From Kitasatospora sp. SUK 42 (GTDB lineage: Bacteria; Actinomycetota; Actinomycetes; Streptomycetales; Streptomycetaceae): a stretch of 64,000 bases of DNA. Location of the stretch: contig NZ_LFMD02000002.1 in assembly GCF_015776785.2 (NCBI RefSeq), positions 1,425,329 through 1,489,328 on the forward strand, given 5' to 3'. The position numbers were made by a program, and so were the translations under genes. The notes under the pieces were generated by a model. The model searched no databases and was not told the DNA's origin. It saw only the letters and a list, made by a program, of their open reading frames with translations. Shown here piece after piece: positions 17,773 to 27,890 of the stretch. Numbering within the stretch: position 1 is the first letter of the stretch; the number at the start of each line of letters is the position of its first letter.

Positions 17773-18981
17773 ATGGGCTACCTCGCCCTGCTCCGCGCCC
17801 CGCACGTCACCCGACTCCTGCTCGGCACCCTGCTCGGCCGCCTGCCCGCCGGTATGACCGCCCTGGTGATCGCCCTCGCCCTGCGCGAGGCCGGGGTCCC
17901 CTACAGCCGCATCGGCCTGGCCACCGCCGCCTACGCGATCGCCGCCGCCGTCGGCGGGCCGGTGCTCGGGCGGATCGTGGACCGCACCGGGCAGCCGCGC
18001 GTCCTGCTCGCCACGGCCGTCGTGGCCGGCGGCGGATACGCGCTGCTCGCCCTCGCCCCCGGCTCCCCGGTCGGCGCCCCGCTCGGCGCCGCGATCGCCG
18101 GCCTCGCCATGCCCCCGCTCGAACCCTGCCTGCGCTCGCTCTGGCCGGACGTCGTCGAGGAGGAGCAGCTCGACACCGCGTACGCCTTCGACTCCGCCTC
18201 CCAGCAGATCCTCTACGTCGCCGGGCCGCTGGCCGTCGCCGGGATCGCCGGACTGTTCAGCCCGGTCGCCGCGCTCTGGGTGGCCGCCGGGCTGGGGCTG
18301 GCCGGCGCGCTGATCGTGGCCACCGCCGCACCGGCCCGCGCCTGGCGCGCCCCCGCCCGCGAGCAGGGCGCCGGACTGCTCGGCCCGCTGCGCTCCCCCG
18401 GCCTGGTGCTGCTGCTGGTCGGACTGGCCGGGGCCGGCTGGGCGGTCGGCGCGCAGAACGTGCTGTTCATCGCCTACGCCGAGCGCCACTCCGACGGGCT
18501 GCCCGGCGGCGGGGGCACCCTGCTGGCGCTCGCCGCGCTCGGCGGACTGCTCGGCGCGCTGGTCTACGGCATGGTCCGCTGGCGGCGGAGCACCGCCACC
18601 CGCACCTGGGTGATGGCGCTCGCGATGGCCGCCTCCTACCTTCCGCTGGTGGCGCTGCCCGGCCCGTACCCCATGGCCGCGCTGGCCTTCCTGTCCGGGA
18701 TCGTGCTGGCCCCACTGCTGGCGGCCGCGTTCGTGCTGATCGCCGAGCTGGCCCCGACCGGGACGGTCACCGAGGCCTTCGCCTGGCTGGTGACCCTGTT
18801 CGCCACCGGCAACTCGCTCGGCTACGCCGTCTCCGGGCACCTCGCCGAGGGCTCGCTGCGCTCGGTGGCGCTGTGCGCGGCCGGCGGAATCACCCTCGGC
18901 GCGCTGGTGCTGTTCGGCGCCCGGCACTGGTTCCACAGCGCACCGGTCGCGCCGCGGGCGCAGCCCGTCCCGGTGGGCTGA
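17773..18981 (+). CDS. MFS transporter
   Basis: A 402-residue major-facilitator permease with about 12 hydrophobic helices. The loop 2-3 signature is GGPVLGRIVDRTGQPRVLLA, and the N-half ends near residue 195 before a short cytoplasmic linker (RAWRAPAREQGAG). It resembles efflux-type MFS proteins; the substrate is unknown. The ATG at 17773 is preceded by GGAGAAG. A strong terminator follows, so it is a single-gene unit. Confidence 0.85.
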   Translation: MGYLALLRAPHVTRLLLGTLLGRLPAGMTALVIALALREAGVPYSRIGLATAAYAIAAAVGGPVLGRIVDRTGQPRVLLATAVVAGGGYALLALAPGSPVGAPLGAAIAGLAMPPLEPCLRSLWPDVVEEEQLDTAYAFDSASQQILYVAGPLAVAGIAGLFSPVAALWVAAGLGLAGALIVATAAPARAWRAPAREQGAGLLGPLRSPGLVLLLVGLAGAGWAVGAQNVLFIAYAERHSDGLPGGGGTLLALAALGGLLGALVYGMVRWRRSTATRTWVMALAMAASYLPLVALPGPYPMAALAFLSGIVLAPLLAAAFVLIAELAPTGTVTEAFAWLVTLFATGNSLGYAVSGHLAEGSLRSVALCAAGGITLGALVLFGARHWFHSAPVAPRAQPVPVG

Positions 18982-18996
18982 CCCGCCCCCGCAGAC

Positions 18997-19034
18997 GACT
19001 GCGCCCGCCGGTGGTCTGGCCGGCGGGCGCAGTC
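18997..19034. terminator. Strong bidirectional terminator between MFS and LPXTG genes
   Basis: GACTGCGCCCGCCGG (18997-19011) and CCGGCGGGCGCAGTC (19020-19034) form a perfect 15-bp stem with an 8-base loop, followed by TTTCCTCTTT on the plus strand. It sits between convergent genes and can serve both. Confidence 0.88.
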
Positions 19035-19076
19035 TTTCCTCTTTCAGATCACCTGATCATCGGCGATCGGCCGTGA

Positions 19077-22000
19077 TCAGCTGTGGCGGCCCCTGCGGCG
19101 GAAGCCGATCACGGCGAACAGCGCACCGCAGCCGAGGGCGACGGCGGCGAGCACGGCCGGCAGCAGACCGGGCCCACCGGTGCCGGGCAGTTCGCCGCCA
19201 CCGCGGCTCGGGGACGGCTGCGGGTCCTGCGACGGTGCGCCGGGCTCACCCTCCGCCGGGTCCCCACCCGACGACGGCGGGCCGGCCGGGTCGGACGACG
19301 GGGCGTCCGTCGGGCCCTGCGTCGGCTCGTTCGTCGGAGCACCCGTGGGAGTACCCGTCGGAGTGCTCGTCGGCGAAGGCGAGTTCGTCGGAGACGGCGA
19401 ACCCGTCGGCGTCGGGGACGACGTCGGGGTGGGCGACGACGTGGGCGACGACGTGGGCGAAGGCGACGAGGTCGGCGAGGGCGAGCCCGTCGGCGTCGGA
19501 GTGGACGTCGGCGTAGGCGTGGAAGTCGGCGTCGGAGTGGACGTCGGCGTAGGCGTGGAAGTCGGCGTAGGCGTCGGAGTCGGCGAGCTCGCCATCACCA
19601 CCCCCATGTCCAGGCTCAGGTCCCGCGCCCCGCCCGACACCCGCACCGTCTGGGTGACCCCGGTGCCCGGGTCGGCGTCCGAGTCCAGCGCCGGGTCCGT
19701 CCCCGCGTGCCGGGCGGTGGCCTTCGCGCCCTCCGGGAGGGTCGACAGGTCGAAGCGCACCGCGTACTCCCCGTCCGGCAGCTTGTCGAACAGGTAGTGC
19801 CCGTTCGTGTCCGTGACCGCGGTGACGGGCTTGCCGCTCTTGTCGCGGACCGGCTGCCCGGTCCCGTCCAGCAGTTCGACCCGTACGCCGGGCACCCCGG
19901 GCTCGCCGGGCTTCTGGACGCCGCTGCCGTCGCGGTCGACCCAGACGAGGTCGCCGATCGCGTTGTTCGGCGGGACGGGCGCCTGCACGCCGACGCCGAC
20001 CTTGGCGGGCTCGGCGGGCAGCAGTGGGTGGCCGCCGGAGTCGGTGGCGGTGTAGGCGAAGCTGTTCCAGGCGAAGTCGGCGTTGCCGGCGTCGACCGAG
20101 GCGACCATCGGCCAGGTGAGGGTGAACAGCCCGCCGGGCGCCAGGGTGCCGGGCCGCTGGACCCGGAACCAGGTGGCGTTGCCCGGCCCCGGGAAGGTGC
20201 CGCTCCACGTGGCGTTCGCGTCGCACGGGCCGGGCGCGGTGATGGCGCCGGTCAGGCAGGGGTTCGACGAGGTGGTGTACTCGATCGCCACGGTCGGGTC
20301 GCTGGAGGTCAGCGGCCGGGTGAGCGAGGGCGTCCAGGCGGAGCCGCGCGGGATGTCCGGGTGCAGCACGTACGAGTCGCCCGGGGTGGACAGCCTGTCG
20401 TACGCGATGAAGTCGGTGACCGGGTCGGGCGAGTCGTTGCGGACGGTCAGCCGGTAGGAGATGCCGCCGCCGGGGGTGGTGGTGCCGGTGCTGGCGTAGT
20501 CCTTGTCGAGGTCGCCCTTGACCTCCTTGAAGGAGCGCAGCACGGCCGGGACCTGCACCTCGACCTGCGAGGAGGCGTGGCACATGTGCTCGGTGGTGTT
20601 GCCGTCGCCGTTGAGGTCGAGGGCGTCCGGCACCCCGCTGTCACTGCCGAAGTAGGAGCAGGTGACGGGTGCGGTGGCGCCCTCGGTGGTGACGTACACG
20701 TCGTTGGTGAGGGTGCCAGGCCGCGCGCTGCCGGCGACCTGGACGTCGATCAGGGTGCGGTACGCCAGGTGGTCGTTGAGGTACATCATGTCGGGCGCGC
20801 CGGCCGGCCAGGTCATCTTGAGCAGCTGGCGGCCGTCCGGGCCGGGCAGCACCTGGACGGACTGCGGGGCGACGGCGTCCGGGTAGGCCGGGTCCGGGCG
20901 GGCGCTGCCGTCCTGGTAGACGAGGCCCTGCGGCAGCAGGTCGTACAGGACGAGCGGGGTGCCGAGCTCGCGCCCGGTGCGGTTGTACGGGACGACCTCG
21001 AAGGTGGCGACGCCGCCGGGGGCGAGGACGGCGCCGGCGGTGGTGGTCTTGGAGGCGCCGAGGTTGGTGGCGGCGCTGACGGTGGAGTCGGCGCAGGCGC
21101 TGGCCGAGGAGGTCCCGCCGGAGGCGTCGGTGCCGGTCACGTCCACGCAGTTGTGCAGCGGTGCGGGCGCGGTGCGGCCGTCGTGGCCGGGGGTGACGAC
21201 CTGGGCGAGGACCTGGACGGCGTTGCCGGGGCTCCAGCCGGTGGGGATGGGGCCGTCCCACTGGAAGCGCAGCCCGTCGAGCCGGCGGCCGGCCGGGATG
21301 CCGAGCACGTCGCGGGCCGGGTCGCCGGCGCCTTCGGCGAAGGTGATCCGGCGGGCGTCGGAGCCGTTGAAGGGGCTCCCGGGGGTGAAGGTCTTCCAGG
21401 CGGGGTCGCCGTCGAGGCGGTACTGGAGCTTGAGGCCGATGCTGGTGGGGTTCCAGGCCTCCAGCTGGATGGACTGCGGTATCAGCCAGTTGTAGAGGTC
21501 GGGGGTGGTACCGGCGCCGGGGTCGGTCATCACCAGGCCGGTGGCGGGGCCGGCGGTGTTGCCGGGGTGGAGGCTGAAGGAGGTGAGGTCGCCGGAGACG
21601 GCCTGGTCCTGCCACACCTTGGAGGCGGTGACCTGGATGCCGGAGGTCGGCGGCTGGAAGGTCGGGGACTCGGCGGTGGCGTTGGACAGGTCGCGCATGC
21701 CGTCGGGGCCGAGCGGGTCACCCTGCAGGACGACGGAGTTGGTGGCGGTGGTGCCGCTGGGGAAGGCCGGGTCGGGGAAGTTGACGACCAGTACGCCGGG
21801 GTTCCGGCAGCCGGCCTGGCCGTTGGTGGCCCGGAAGGCGCCGATGTCGTAGGTCCAGCGGTCGGGGTTCTTCGGGTCCTGGGTCCAGCCGGGCGAGCGG
21901 CCGGTGTCGACGACGGCGCCGGGCGGCAGGGTGTCGACGAGCCGGGCGGCGTCCAGGTCGACGTTGGGGACGCCGTTGGTGGAGCAGGCGCTGAACTGGT

Positions 22001-22574
22001 AGGTGACCGAGCGGCCGTCCTGACTGCTGGTCTGGACGCCCTTGGTGACCTTGTAGTCGGGCTGGACGACGGCCGTGGTGGTGGCGGAGCCGCTCTGCTC
22101 GGGCTCGCCGTCGGCGGTCAGGGTGGCCGAGTTGACGGTCCTGGTGTTGTCGGGGGTGGTGAAGTTGGGGAACTTGAGGACGACCTTGATGGTCGCGGTG
22201 GTCCCCGGGCTCAGGGTGAGGAGCTTGATGTCGAGGGTGCCGCCGACGCTGCCCGCAGTCGGAACGGTCGAACCCGCCACGTCCACCGTGGAGTTGTCGG
22301 GGCTCCAGCCGACGAACTCCATTCCGGCGGGCAGGGTGTCGGTGATGCGCCCGCCGGCGCAGTCGCTCACCGAGCAGGTGTAGCGCAGGGTGTAGGTGAC
22401 GTTCTCACCGGGCGCCACGGTGGCCTTGTCGACCGTCTTGGTGAAGCTGACGGCCGCCTCGGCGGACGGGGCGGTGAGGGTTCCGGTGAGGAGGGTGCCT
22501 GCGAAGAGGCCGAAGGCCGTGGCCGTTCTGGCCGCCCTGGACAGGCGTGGTGGGCGTGAGGGTAGCGTCCGCAT
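19077..22574 (-). CDS. Large LPXTG-anchored surface protein with DUF11/SdrD-B-like domains
   Basis: 1,165 residues, secreted and probably sortase-linked to peptidoglycan. The signal peptide is residues 1-41 (ending APSAEAA). DUF11/CARDB-like beta domains begin at [20 protein letters not shown] and recur through the protein. An SdrD B-like domain starts at [20 protein letters not shown] (about 875-985). A Thr/Pro/Ser repeat stalk covers about 995-1090, and the anchor is LPGTG (1129-1133), a helix and the tail RRRGRHS. It is probably an adhesin or hyphal surface protein. An AT-rich region upstream (22,575-22,680) probably holds its promoter. No sortase gene is in the window. Confidence 0.87.
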   Translation of the reverse strand: MRTLPSRPPRLSRAARTATAFGLFAGTLLTGTLTAPSAEAAVSFTKTVDKATVAPGENVTYTLRYTCSVSDCAGGRITDTLPAGMEFVGWSPDNSTVDVAGSTVPTAGSVGGTLDIKLLTLSPGTTATIKVVLKFPNFTTPDNTRTVNSATLTADGEPEQSGSATTTAVVQPDYKVTKGVQTSSQDGRSVTYQFSACSTNGVPNVDLDAARLVDTLPPGAVVDTGRSPGWTQDPKNPDRWTYDIGAFRATNGQAGCRNPGVLVVNFPDPAFPSGTTATNSVVLQGDPLGPDGMRDLSNATAESPTFQPPTSGIQVTASKVWQDQAVSGDLTSFSLHPGNTAGPATGLVMTDPGAGTTPDLYNWLIPQSIQLEAWNPTSIGLKLQYRLDGDPAWKTFTPGSPFNGSDARRITFAEGAGDPARDVLGIPAGRRLDGLRFQWDGPIPTGWSPGNAVQVLAQVVTPGHDGRTAPAPLHNCVDVTGTDASGGTSSASACADSTVSAATNLGASKTTTAGAVLAPGGVATFEVVPYNRTGRELGTPLVLYDLLPQGLVYQDGSARPDPAYPDAVAPQSVQVLPGPDGRQLLKMTWPAGAPDMMYLNDHLAYRTLIDVQVAGSARPGTLTNDVYVTTEGATAPVTCSYFGSDSGVPDALDLNGDGNTTEHMCHASSQVEVQVPAVLRSFKEVKGDLDKDYASTGTTTPGGGISYRLTVRNDSPDPVTDFIAYDRLSTPGDSYVLHPDIPRGSAWTPSLTRPLTSSDPTVAIEYTTSSNPCLTGAITAPGPCDANATWSGTFPGPGNATWFRVQRPGTLAPGGLFTLTWPMVASVDAGNADFAWNSFAYTATDSGGHPLLPAEPAKVGVGVQAPVPPNNAIGDLVWVDRDGSGVQKPGEPGVPGVRVELLDGTGQPVRDKSGKPVTAVTDTNGHYLFDKLPDGEYAVRFDLSTLPEGAKATARHAGTDPALDSDADPGTGVTQTVRVSGGARDLSLDMGVVMASSPTPTPTPTSTPTPTSTPTPTSTPTPTSTPTPTGSPSPTSSPSPTSSPTSSPTPTSSPTPTGSPSPTNSPSPTSTPTGTPTGAPTNEPTQGPTDAPSSDPAGPPSSGGDPAEGEPGAPSQDPQPSPSRGGGELPGTGGPGLLPAVLAAVALGCGALFAVIGFRRRGRHS
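19345..19590. repeat. Low-complexity tandem repeats encoding a Thr-Pro stalk
   Basis: On the plus strand, units such as GTCGGCGTAGGCGTGGAA and GTCGGCGTCGGAGTGGAC recur in tandem, encoding [10 protein letters not shown] and SSPTP units of the surface protein. Such tracts change length by slippage, so copy number may vary between strains. Confidence 0.85.
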
Positions 22575-22732
22575 GCCGGAAATCTCATCGTTTGTTCATC
22601 CAAAAGGAGTCACGGCGCGAGGGATAAAGAGTACTTTTCACCCGTTTGGGCTAGTGACTCGGCTGGACGAATCGCGATAACGGAGCGGGACGGTCACCCC
22701 AGGTCATCACCCCGGGCCGTCACGCCGGGTCA

Positions 22733-23836
22733 TCACGCCGGAGCGGTCGAGGAGCGCAGCACCAGCGAGGTGGCCAACGGCGCGACCGGCTCCACCCGCT
22801 CCCCGTGCAGCAGCGCGGCGAGCGCCGCCGCGCCCGCCCGGCCCAGCTCCTCGCCGGGCAGGTCGACGGTGGTCAGCGGCGGGGCGAGCAGCCCGGAGAC
22901 GGCCACGTTGTCCATGCCGACCACGGACAGGTCGTCCGGCACCCGCAACCCCCGCTCGGCGGCGGCCTGGTAGACCCCGGAGGCGACCACGTCGTCGTCG
23001 CAGATCACCGCGCGGGGACGGTCCGCCGGCTCCAGCAGCCGGTGCGCCACACTCCGCGCGGCGGTGTGGCCCTCGTTCAGGCTCACGCCCAACTCCACGA
23101 CGTCCAGGCCGAGTTCGCGCACCGCCTGCTCGAAGGCGGCCTGCCGGACCCGGAAGGTGTAGGCGGCGAGGGTGGAGCGCAGGTGCCCGATCCTGCGGTG
23201 GCCGAGGGCGGCCAGGTGCTCGACCGCCGCGCGCATCCCGCCGGCCACGTCGAGCTCGACGGTCGGGCGCGCCCGGTCGGTGCCGGGGTCGGCGTCCAGG
23301 AAGACGGCGGGGGTGTCGGCGGGCAGCTCGCCCAGCTGGCTGTCGTCCGGGGAGCAGATCAGCAGGCCGTCGAAGCGGCCGGCGGTGGCGGCCTCCGCGA
23401 GGGTCGCGCTGCCCCAGCCGGAGCTGACCACGACCGCCAGGCCGTGCCGGCCGGCCTCGTGGTGGACGCCCTCCAGCACCCGGCCGAAGAACGGGCCCTG
23501 GAGGTTGGGCACGGCCAGCATGATCATCCCGCTGCGGCCCAACCGCAGCTGCCGACCGGCCGCCTGCGGGCGGTAGCCGAGACTGCGGGCGGCCTCCTGC
23601 ACCCGCTGCCGGGTGGCCTCGGAGACCCTGCGGCCGGCCTCGGCCCCGGAGAAGACCAGCGAGACGGTGGCCTGGGAGACCCCGGCGAGCCGGGCCACGT
23701 CCCGCCCGGTGGGCCGGCGCACGGGGGCCGGCCACGTCCCGGCCGCACTCTCAGCGGGCCGGACGGGCTCGGAGCCCGGCCGGTCGGCGGGGGCGGCGGG
23801 TCCGTCGGCGGAGGTACGGGGATCGGCAGCGGGCAC
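22733..23836 (-). CDS. LacI-family transcriptional regulator
   Basis: 367 residues. After a ~38-residue Pro/Ala-rich extension comes the LacI HTH TGRDVARLAGVSQATVSLVF with the hinge LGYRPQAAGRQLRLGRS. The type I periplasmic-binding fold follows, with MIMLAVPNLQGPFFGRVLEG, FDGLLICSPDD, HLAALGHRRIGHL, AVICDDDVVASGVYQAA and VVGMDNVAVSGLLAPPLTTV. Such proteins repress sugar-utilisation genes and are released by a sugar. No sugar transporter or hydrolase is adjacent, so its target is unclear. A start nearer the HTH is possible. Confidence 0.88.
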   Translation of the reverse strand: MPAADPRTSADGPAAPADRPGSEPVRPAESAAGTWPAPVRRPTGRDVARLAGVSQATVSLVFSGAEAGRRVSEATRQRVQEAARSLGYRPQAAGRQLRLGRSGMIMLAVPNLQGPFFGRVLEGVHHEAGRHGLAVVVSSGWGSATLAEAATAGRFDGLLICSPDDSQLGELPADTPAVFLDADPGTDRARPTVELDVAGGMRAAVEHLAALGHRRIGHLRSTLAAYTFRVRQAAFEQAVRELGLDVVELGVSLNEGHTAARSVAHRLLEPADRPRAVICDDDVVASGVYQAAAERGLRVPDDLSVVGMDNVAVSGLLAPPLTTVDLPGEELGRAGAAALAALLHGERVEPVAPLATSLVLRSSTAPA

Positions 23837-23868
23837 GGCGGGCGGCGGTCCGAGGAGCGGGCCGGAGG

Positions 23869-24213
23869 TCAGTTCTGCCCGGCCGAGGCGGCGCGGGCGG
23901 CGTCGTCCACGGCGTCCTCCTCGGCGTTCTGCGTGGCGATCCGCTCGGCGGTGCGGCTGCGCATCCCGGCGACCTTGGTGGTGATCTGGGAGGACATCTC
24001 GTCGCGCTGCCTGCTCAGCAGCACGTAGCTGAGCGGCGCGGAGGCGATCGCGGCGAGCAGGAACAGGAAGATCACGCCGGCGTCGCCGCTGACCGGGATG
24101 ACCTGGAAGTGCCCCAGCAGCAGGGCCACCAGCAGACAGCCGAGGAAGATGCTGACCCGCATGGAGGTGTAGCGGAGCGTGGCGTGCGTCTTCTGCGGGC
24201 CGTTGCTGCTCAC
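23869..24213 (-). CDS. DUF4229-like small membrane protein
   Basis: A 114-residue protein with two hydrophobic helices (SIFLGCLLVALLLGHFQVI and GVIFLFLLAAIASAPLSYVL) followed by a charged, probably coiled-coil C-terminus (LSRQRDEMSSQITTKVAGMR and on). This is the DUF4229 layout; function is unknown. In actinomycetes such genes often sit near menaquinone or cell-division genes, but that context is missing here. GTG 24213 has GAAGGAAG eight bases upstream. Confidence 0.75.
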   Translation of the reverse strand: MSSNGPQKTHATLRYTSMRVSIFLGCLLVALLLGHFQVIPVSGDAGVIFLFLLAAIASAPLSYVLLSRQRDEMSSQITTKVAGMRSRTAERIATQNAEEDAVDDAARAASAGQN

Positions 24214-24344
24214 TGGGACACTTCCTTCTCGTTCGCGCCGGGGCGGGTCGGCGGCTCGGGGGCGGGCCTTCCAGTCAAGCATGCCTGACACCCGGCCCGG
24301 GGCAGGGGTGCCCGCCCGGACCGCAGGGCCCCGTCCGGGCGGGG

Positions 24345-24872
24345 TCAGCGCAGGTCGAGCCACATGGTGATGTCGTCGCGGTCGTCCCCCGGGGCGATCC
24401 GGATCGCGGCCGGCACCCGGCCGACCTCCCGGTAGCCGCAGCGGGTGTAGAAGCGCTCCAGGCCCTGGCCTCCGCGCGCGGTCAACCGCAGCGACTCCAG
24501 ACCCCACTCCCGGGCGACCCGCTCGGCCTCGGCCAGCAGCCGCACCCCGTGGCCGAGGCCCTGGAAGTCGGGGTGCACCATGACCCGCTTGAGCAGCCGC
24601 CAGTGCTCCATGAGGTCGAAGCGCATCGACTCGAAGAACAGCACGCCCACCAGCCGCCCGGTCGAGCTCTCGTGCGCGACCAGCAGCCGGTCCGGGCCGT
24701 CCGGCGCGACCCCGGCGAACTGGTGGTCGGCGGTGTCCCAGACCTCCTCCTCGGTGACCGGCGCCACGAAGCCGACCGCGCCGCCGGCGTTGGTCACGTC
24801 CGTCCACAGCCGCACGACGGCGGTGCGCAGATCGGGGTCGAGCTTCGGGTCGAGGGTGAAGGTGAGCACCAT
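24345..24872 (-). CDS. GNAT-family N-acetyltransferase
   Basis: About 175 residues. The acetyl-CoA-binding motif A is visible as LLKRVMVHPDFQGLGHGVRL, followed by LRLTARGGQGLERFYTRCGY, the usual motif B. GNAT enzymes acetylate amines of small molecules or proteins; the substrate is unknown. ATG 24872 gives MVLTFTLDP; an upstream start adds eight basic residues. It is followed on the same strand, after about 130 bases, by the DUF4229 gene. Confidence 0.85.
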   Translation of the reverse strand: MVLTFTLDPKLDPDLRTAVVRLWTDVTNAGGAVGFVAPVTEEEVWDTADHQFAGVAPDGPDRLLVAHESSTGRLVGVLFFESMRFDLMEHWRLLKRVMVHPDFQGLGHGVRLLAEAERVAREWGLESLRLTARGGQGLERFYTRCGYREVGRVPAAIRIAPGDDRDDITMWLDLR

Positions 24873-24905
24873 GATCCGGAGCCTAGACCTCCGCACCGAC
24901 AGTCC

Positions 24906-26153
24906 TCACGGGAGGGCGGGCACCGTCCGGTCGGGCCGCCCGGTGCGCAGCGCCAGGCAGAGCCCGACCGCGACCGCGCACAGCGCACCGGCGCCGTACC
25001 AGGTGAGGTCGTAGTTGCCGAGCGCGTCGCGGGCCAGGCCCGCCAGCCCGGCGACGACGGCCGCGCCGATCTGGTGGCAGGCCAGCACCCAGCCGAAGAC
25101 GATCGGGGCGTCCTCGCCGAAGTGTCGTCGGCACAGCGCGACGGTCGGCGGCACGGTGGCCACCCAGTCCAGGCCGTAGAAGATCACGAAGGCGAGGATC
25201 GGCGGCTGCAGCGAGCCGGCGAGCAGTTGCGGCAGCAGGAGCAGGGACAGTCCGCGCAGCCCGTAGTAGACGGTGAGCAGCAGCCGGGAGTCGACCCGGT
25301 CGGTGAGCCAGCCGCTGAACACGGTGCCGAGCACGTCGAAGACGCCGATCAGGGCGAGCAGGCTCGCGGCGGTGGTGACGGGCATGCCGTGGTCGTGCGC
25401 GGCCGGGATGAAGTGGGTGCCGACCAGGCCGGCGGTGGTGGCGCCGCAGATCGCGAAGGAGCCGGCCAGGAGCCAGAACGCCCGGCTGCGGGCCGCGTTC
25501 CGCAGTACCCGCAGCGAGCGGGCCAGGGCGCGGCCGTCCCGCACCGGCGAGGGAGGGGCCTCGGTCGCGCCGTACGGGAGCAGGCCGAGGTCGGCGGGCC
25601 GCTCGCGCATCAGCAGCAGGACCGGGACGGCGACGGCGCTGGCGGCGAGCGAGACCACGACCACGGCCGAGCGCCAGCCGTGCTGTTCGACCAGCCAGGC
25701 GCCGACCGGCAGGAAGACCAGGTTGCCCGCCGCCCCGGCGGCGGTGAGCACCCCGGTGACCAGGCCCTGGCGGGCCTCGAACCAGCGGCCGGTGATGGTG
25801 GTGGCGAAGGCGCCCGCCATCGAGCCGCTGCCGAGGCCGACCAGCACGCCCCAGCAGAGCACCAGTTGCCAGGGCTGGCGCATCAGCATGGTGAGGCCGG
25901 CGCCGACCGAGATGGTCAGCAGGGCGCAGACCACCACCAGGCGCACGCCGAAACGGTCCATCAGGGCGGCGGCGAAGGGGGCGGTGAGGCCGTAGAGGGT
26001 GAGGTTGACGGAGGTGGCGGCGGAGATCGTCCCGAGCGACCAGCCGAACTCGTTGTGCAGGGCGTCCATCATCAGGCTGGGCGCGGAACGGAAGCCGGCC
26101 GAGCCGAGCAGGACGAGCAGGGAGACGCCGGCCACCACCCAGGCGTAGTGCAC
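24906..26153 (-). CDS. MFS transporter (oxalate/formate antiporter-like)
   Basis: A 415-residue 12-helix MFS permease. It starts HYAWVVAGVSLLVLLGSAGF, and the loop between helices 2 and 3 is LMDRFGVRLVVVCALL. The pattern GSGSMAGAFATTITGRWFEA and RQGLVTGVLTAAGAAG resembles the OFA/monocarboxylate-like MFS group. The substrate is unknown. The start is GTG 26153 with a weak ribosome-binding site. It diverges from a GlxA-type regulator gene that may control it. Confidence 0.85.
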   Translation of the reverse strand: MHYAWVVAGVSLLVLLGSAGFRSAPSLMMDALHNEFGWSLGTISAATSVNLTLYGLTAPFAAALMDRFGVRLVVVCALLTISVGAGLTMLMRQPWQLVLCWGVLVGLGSGSMAGAFATTITGRWFEARQGLVTGVLTAAGAAGNLVFLPVGAWLVEQHGWRSAVVVVSLAASAVAVPVLLLMRERPADLGLLPYGATEAPPSPVRDGRALARSLRVLRNAARSRAFWLLAGSFAICGATTAGLVGTHFIPAAHDHGMPVTTAASLLALIGVFDVLGTVFSGWLTDRVDSRLLLTVYYGLRGLSLLLLPQLLAGSLQPPILAFVIFYGLDWVATVPPTVALCRRHFGEDAPIVFGWVLACHQIGAAVVAGLAGLARDALGNYDLTWYGAGALCAVAVGLCLALRTGRPDRTVPALP

Positions 26154-26393
26154 CCGGGGGCGCTCGGCGGGACCGGGACGGCCAGGGCCGGCGGCGGGAG
26201 TCGCCGAGGACGGCGGGGGCGGGGGCGCTGCGTTCGGTCACGCGGTCGAGTGTTCCGAGCGGGCCGGTCCCGGACGAGTGGCCTGAATGACAGCTTTCGC
26301 AAGAATCGGGCCACGGCCCGGCGTACCCTGGCCCAGACCCGCACGCCACCCACCACCGACCACCACCCACCCACCCACCACCGAGGGGACGGC

Positions 26394-27395
26394 ATGACCC
26401 ACCTGGTCGCGGTACTCGCCCTGGACGGCGTGATCGCCTTCGAACTCGGCATCCCGGCCCGGATCTTCGGCAACGCCAAGGACGGAGCCGGGCGCCCGCT
26501 CTACGAGGTGGCCACCTGCACCCTGGACGGCGGGCCGATCGCCACCAGCGCGGACTTCCGGATCGCGGTCGACCACGGGCCCGAACTGCTGGAGCGGGCC
26601 GACACGGTGGTGATCCCGGCCTCGCACGACTCCAGCCCGACCGGCGTCGACGCCGCGTACACCCCCGAACTGGCCGCCGCCCTGGGCCGGATCCGGCCGG
26701 GCACCCGGCTGATGTCGATCTGCACCGGCTCCTTCCTGCTGGCCGCCGCCGGACTGCTGGACGGCCGCCCGGCCACCACCCACTGGCGCTACACCGACCG
26801 CTTCGCCCGGATGTACCCGAAGGTGCGGCTGGACCCTGACGTGCTCTACACCGACGACGGTGACCTCCTCACCTCCGGCGGGGTGGCCGCCGGGGTGGAC
26901 CTGTGCCTGCACGTGGTGCGCCGCGACCACGGCAGCGCGGTGGCCAACGCGGTGGCCCGCAACTGCCTGGTGCCGCCGTGGCGCGACGGCGGCCAGAAGC
27001 AGTACGTGGAGGCCCCGAGCCCGGTGGACACCGGCGGCTCCGGCACCGCCGCCGTGCGCGCCTGGGCACTGGAGCACCTGGACGGGCCGCTGCCGCTGAG
27101 CCGGCTCGCCGACCGGGCGGGCATGAGCGTACGGACCTTCACCCGGCGCTTCCGCGAGGAGACCGGAGCCAGCCCCGGCCAGTGGATCACCACCCAGCGC
27201 ACCGAGCGGGCCCGCCAGCTGCTGGAGCGCACCGACCTGACGATCGACCAGGTCGCCCGGGAGTCCGGTTTCGGCACCGCCGCCTCGCTGCGGCTGCAAC
27301 TTCGCGGCCGGCTGGACGTGGCGCCGAGCGCCTACCGGCGCACCTTCCGCGCGGCCCCGGCCGAGACCGGCCCCCGGGTGGCACGCGCTTCCTGA
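26394..27395 (+). CDS. GlxA-type transcriptional regulator (DJ-1/PfpI plus AraC HTH)
   Basis: 333 residues. Residues 1-190 form a DJ-1/PfpI-like sensor domain with the elbow SICTGSFLLAAAGLLDGRPA. About 225-325 is an AraC-type double HTH (LSRLADRAGMSVRTFTRRFR and IDQVARESGFGTAASLRLQL). GlxA proteins respond to small metabolites and regulate adjacent genes. The ATG follows GAGGGGAC. The 240-base divergent region includes a CCAC-rich tract at about 26,346-26,382. Likely control of the divergent MFS gene is inference from position. Confidence 0.9.
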   Translation: MTHLVAVLALDGVIAFELGIPARIFGNAKDGAGRPLYEVATCTLDGGPIATSADFRIAVDHGPELLERADTVVIPASHDSSPTGVDAAYTPELAAALGRIRPGTRLMSICTGSFLLAAAGLLDGRPATTHWRYTDRFARMYPKVRLDPDVLYTDDGDLLTSGGVAAGVDLCLHVVRRDHGSAVANAVARNCLVPPWRDGGQKQYVEAPSPVDTGGSGTAAVRAWALEHLDGPLPLSRLADRAGMSVRTFTRRFREETGASPGQWITTQRTERARQLLERTDLTIDQVARESGFGTAASLRLQLRGRLDVAPSAYRRTFRAAPAETGPRVARAS

Positions 27396-27890
27396 GCACG
27401 GGCCGGGCGAAGGCCGGGGAAAGGCCGGCGGTTGGCCGGAAATCGCTGCCGTGGAACGGCGTCACGGACGGCGGCCGACCGCGCGCACCCCGGGTGGGGG
27501 CGCGGTGGACCGCCGTCCGAGCGCGGCGCGCGGGCCCTGACCCCGCGCCCGGCCCTCCGCACTCGCCAAGGAGCGGCGCGCGACCGGCGTTCCACGCTCC
27601 CCCGGCTGACGCTGATCCCCCTGAACAGCAGCACCGTGGCGGCGGACGGACGTCCCCTCGGCGTCCCCTCGCGACGGAGAGCCGCACCCAAGCGTGATCA
27701 GTCGGATACGTCACGTCAATGGTTAGTCCGAAATTCGGAATGGTTGCGTCAGCTTTCGGCCGGTGATCGTCACCGGTCGAACGGCCGCCCCCGAGGCCGC
27801 TATTGCGCCAAACCGGACGACCCGCCCCCTCTACGGCCGCCCGTCCCCTCTACCGCCGTCCGCCCCTCTACCGCCGTCCCCCGCGGTCCC
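27396..27890. other. 495-base intergenic region with a short palindrome
   Basis: No convincing gene in either strand. A perfect 13-bp palindrome TCCGAAATTCGGA lies at 27727-27739 in a short AT-richer stretch (about 27,690-27,760), which looks regulatory. Open frames through the region are arginine/proline low complexity. Confidence 0.5.

Noticed and set aside
19345-19590. Tandem repeats considered as a CRISPR-like array
   Set aside because: Units are contiguous, have no unique spacers and encode in-frame Thr/Pro/Ser residues of the surface protein.
19083-22559. A 1,158-codon open frame on the plus strand opposite the LPXTG gene
   Set aside because: Gly/Val/Arg-rich translation without domain resemblance; it mirrors codon bias of the real gene on the other strand, as is usual in high-GC DNA.
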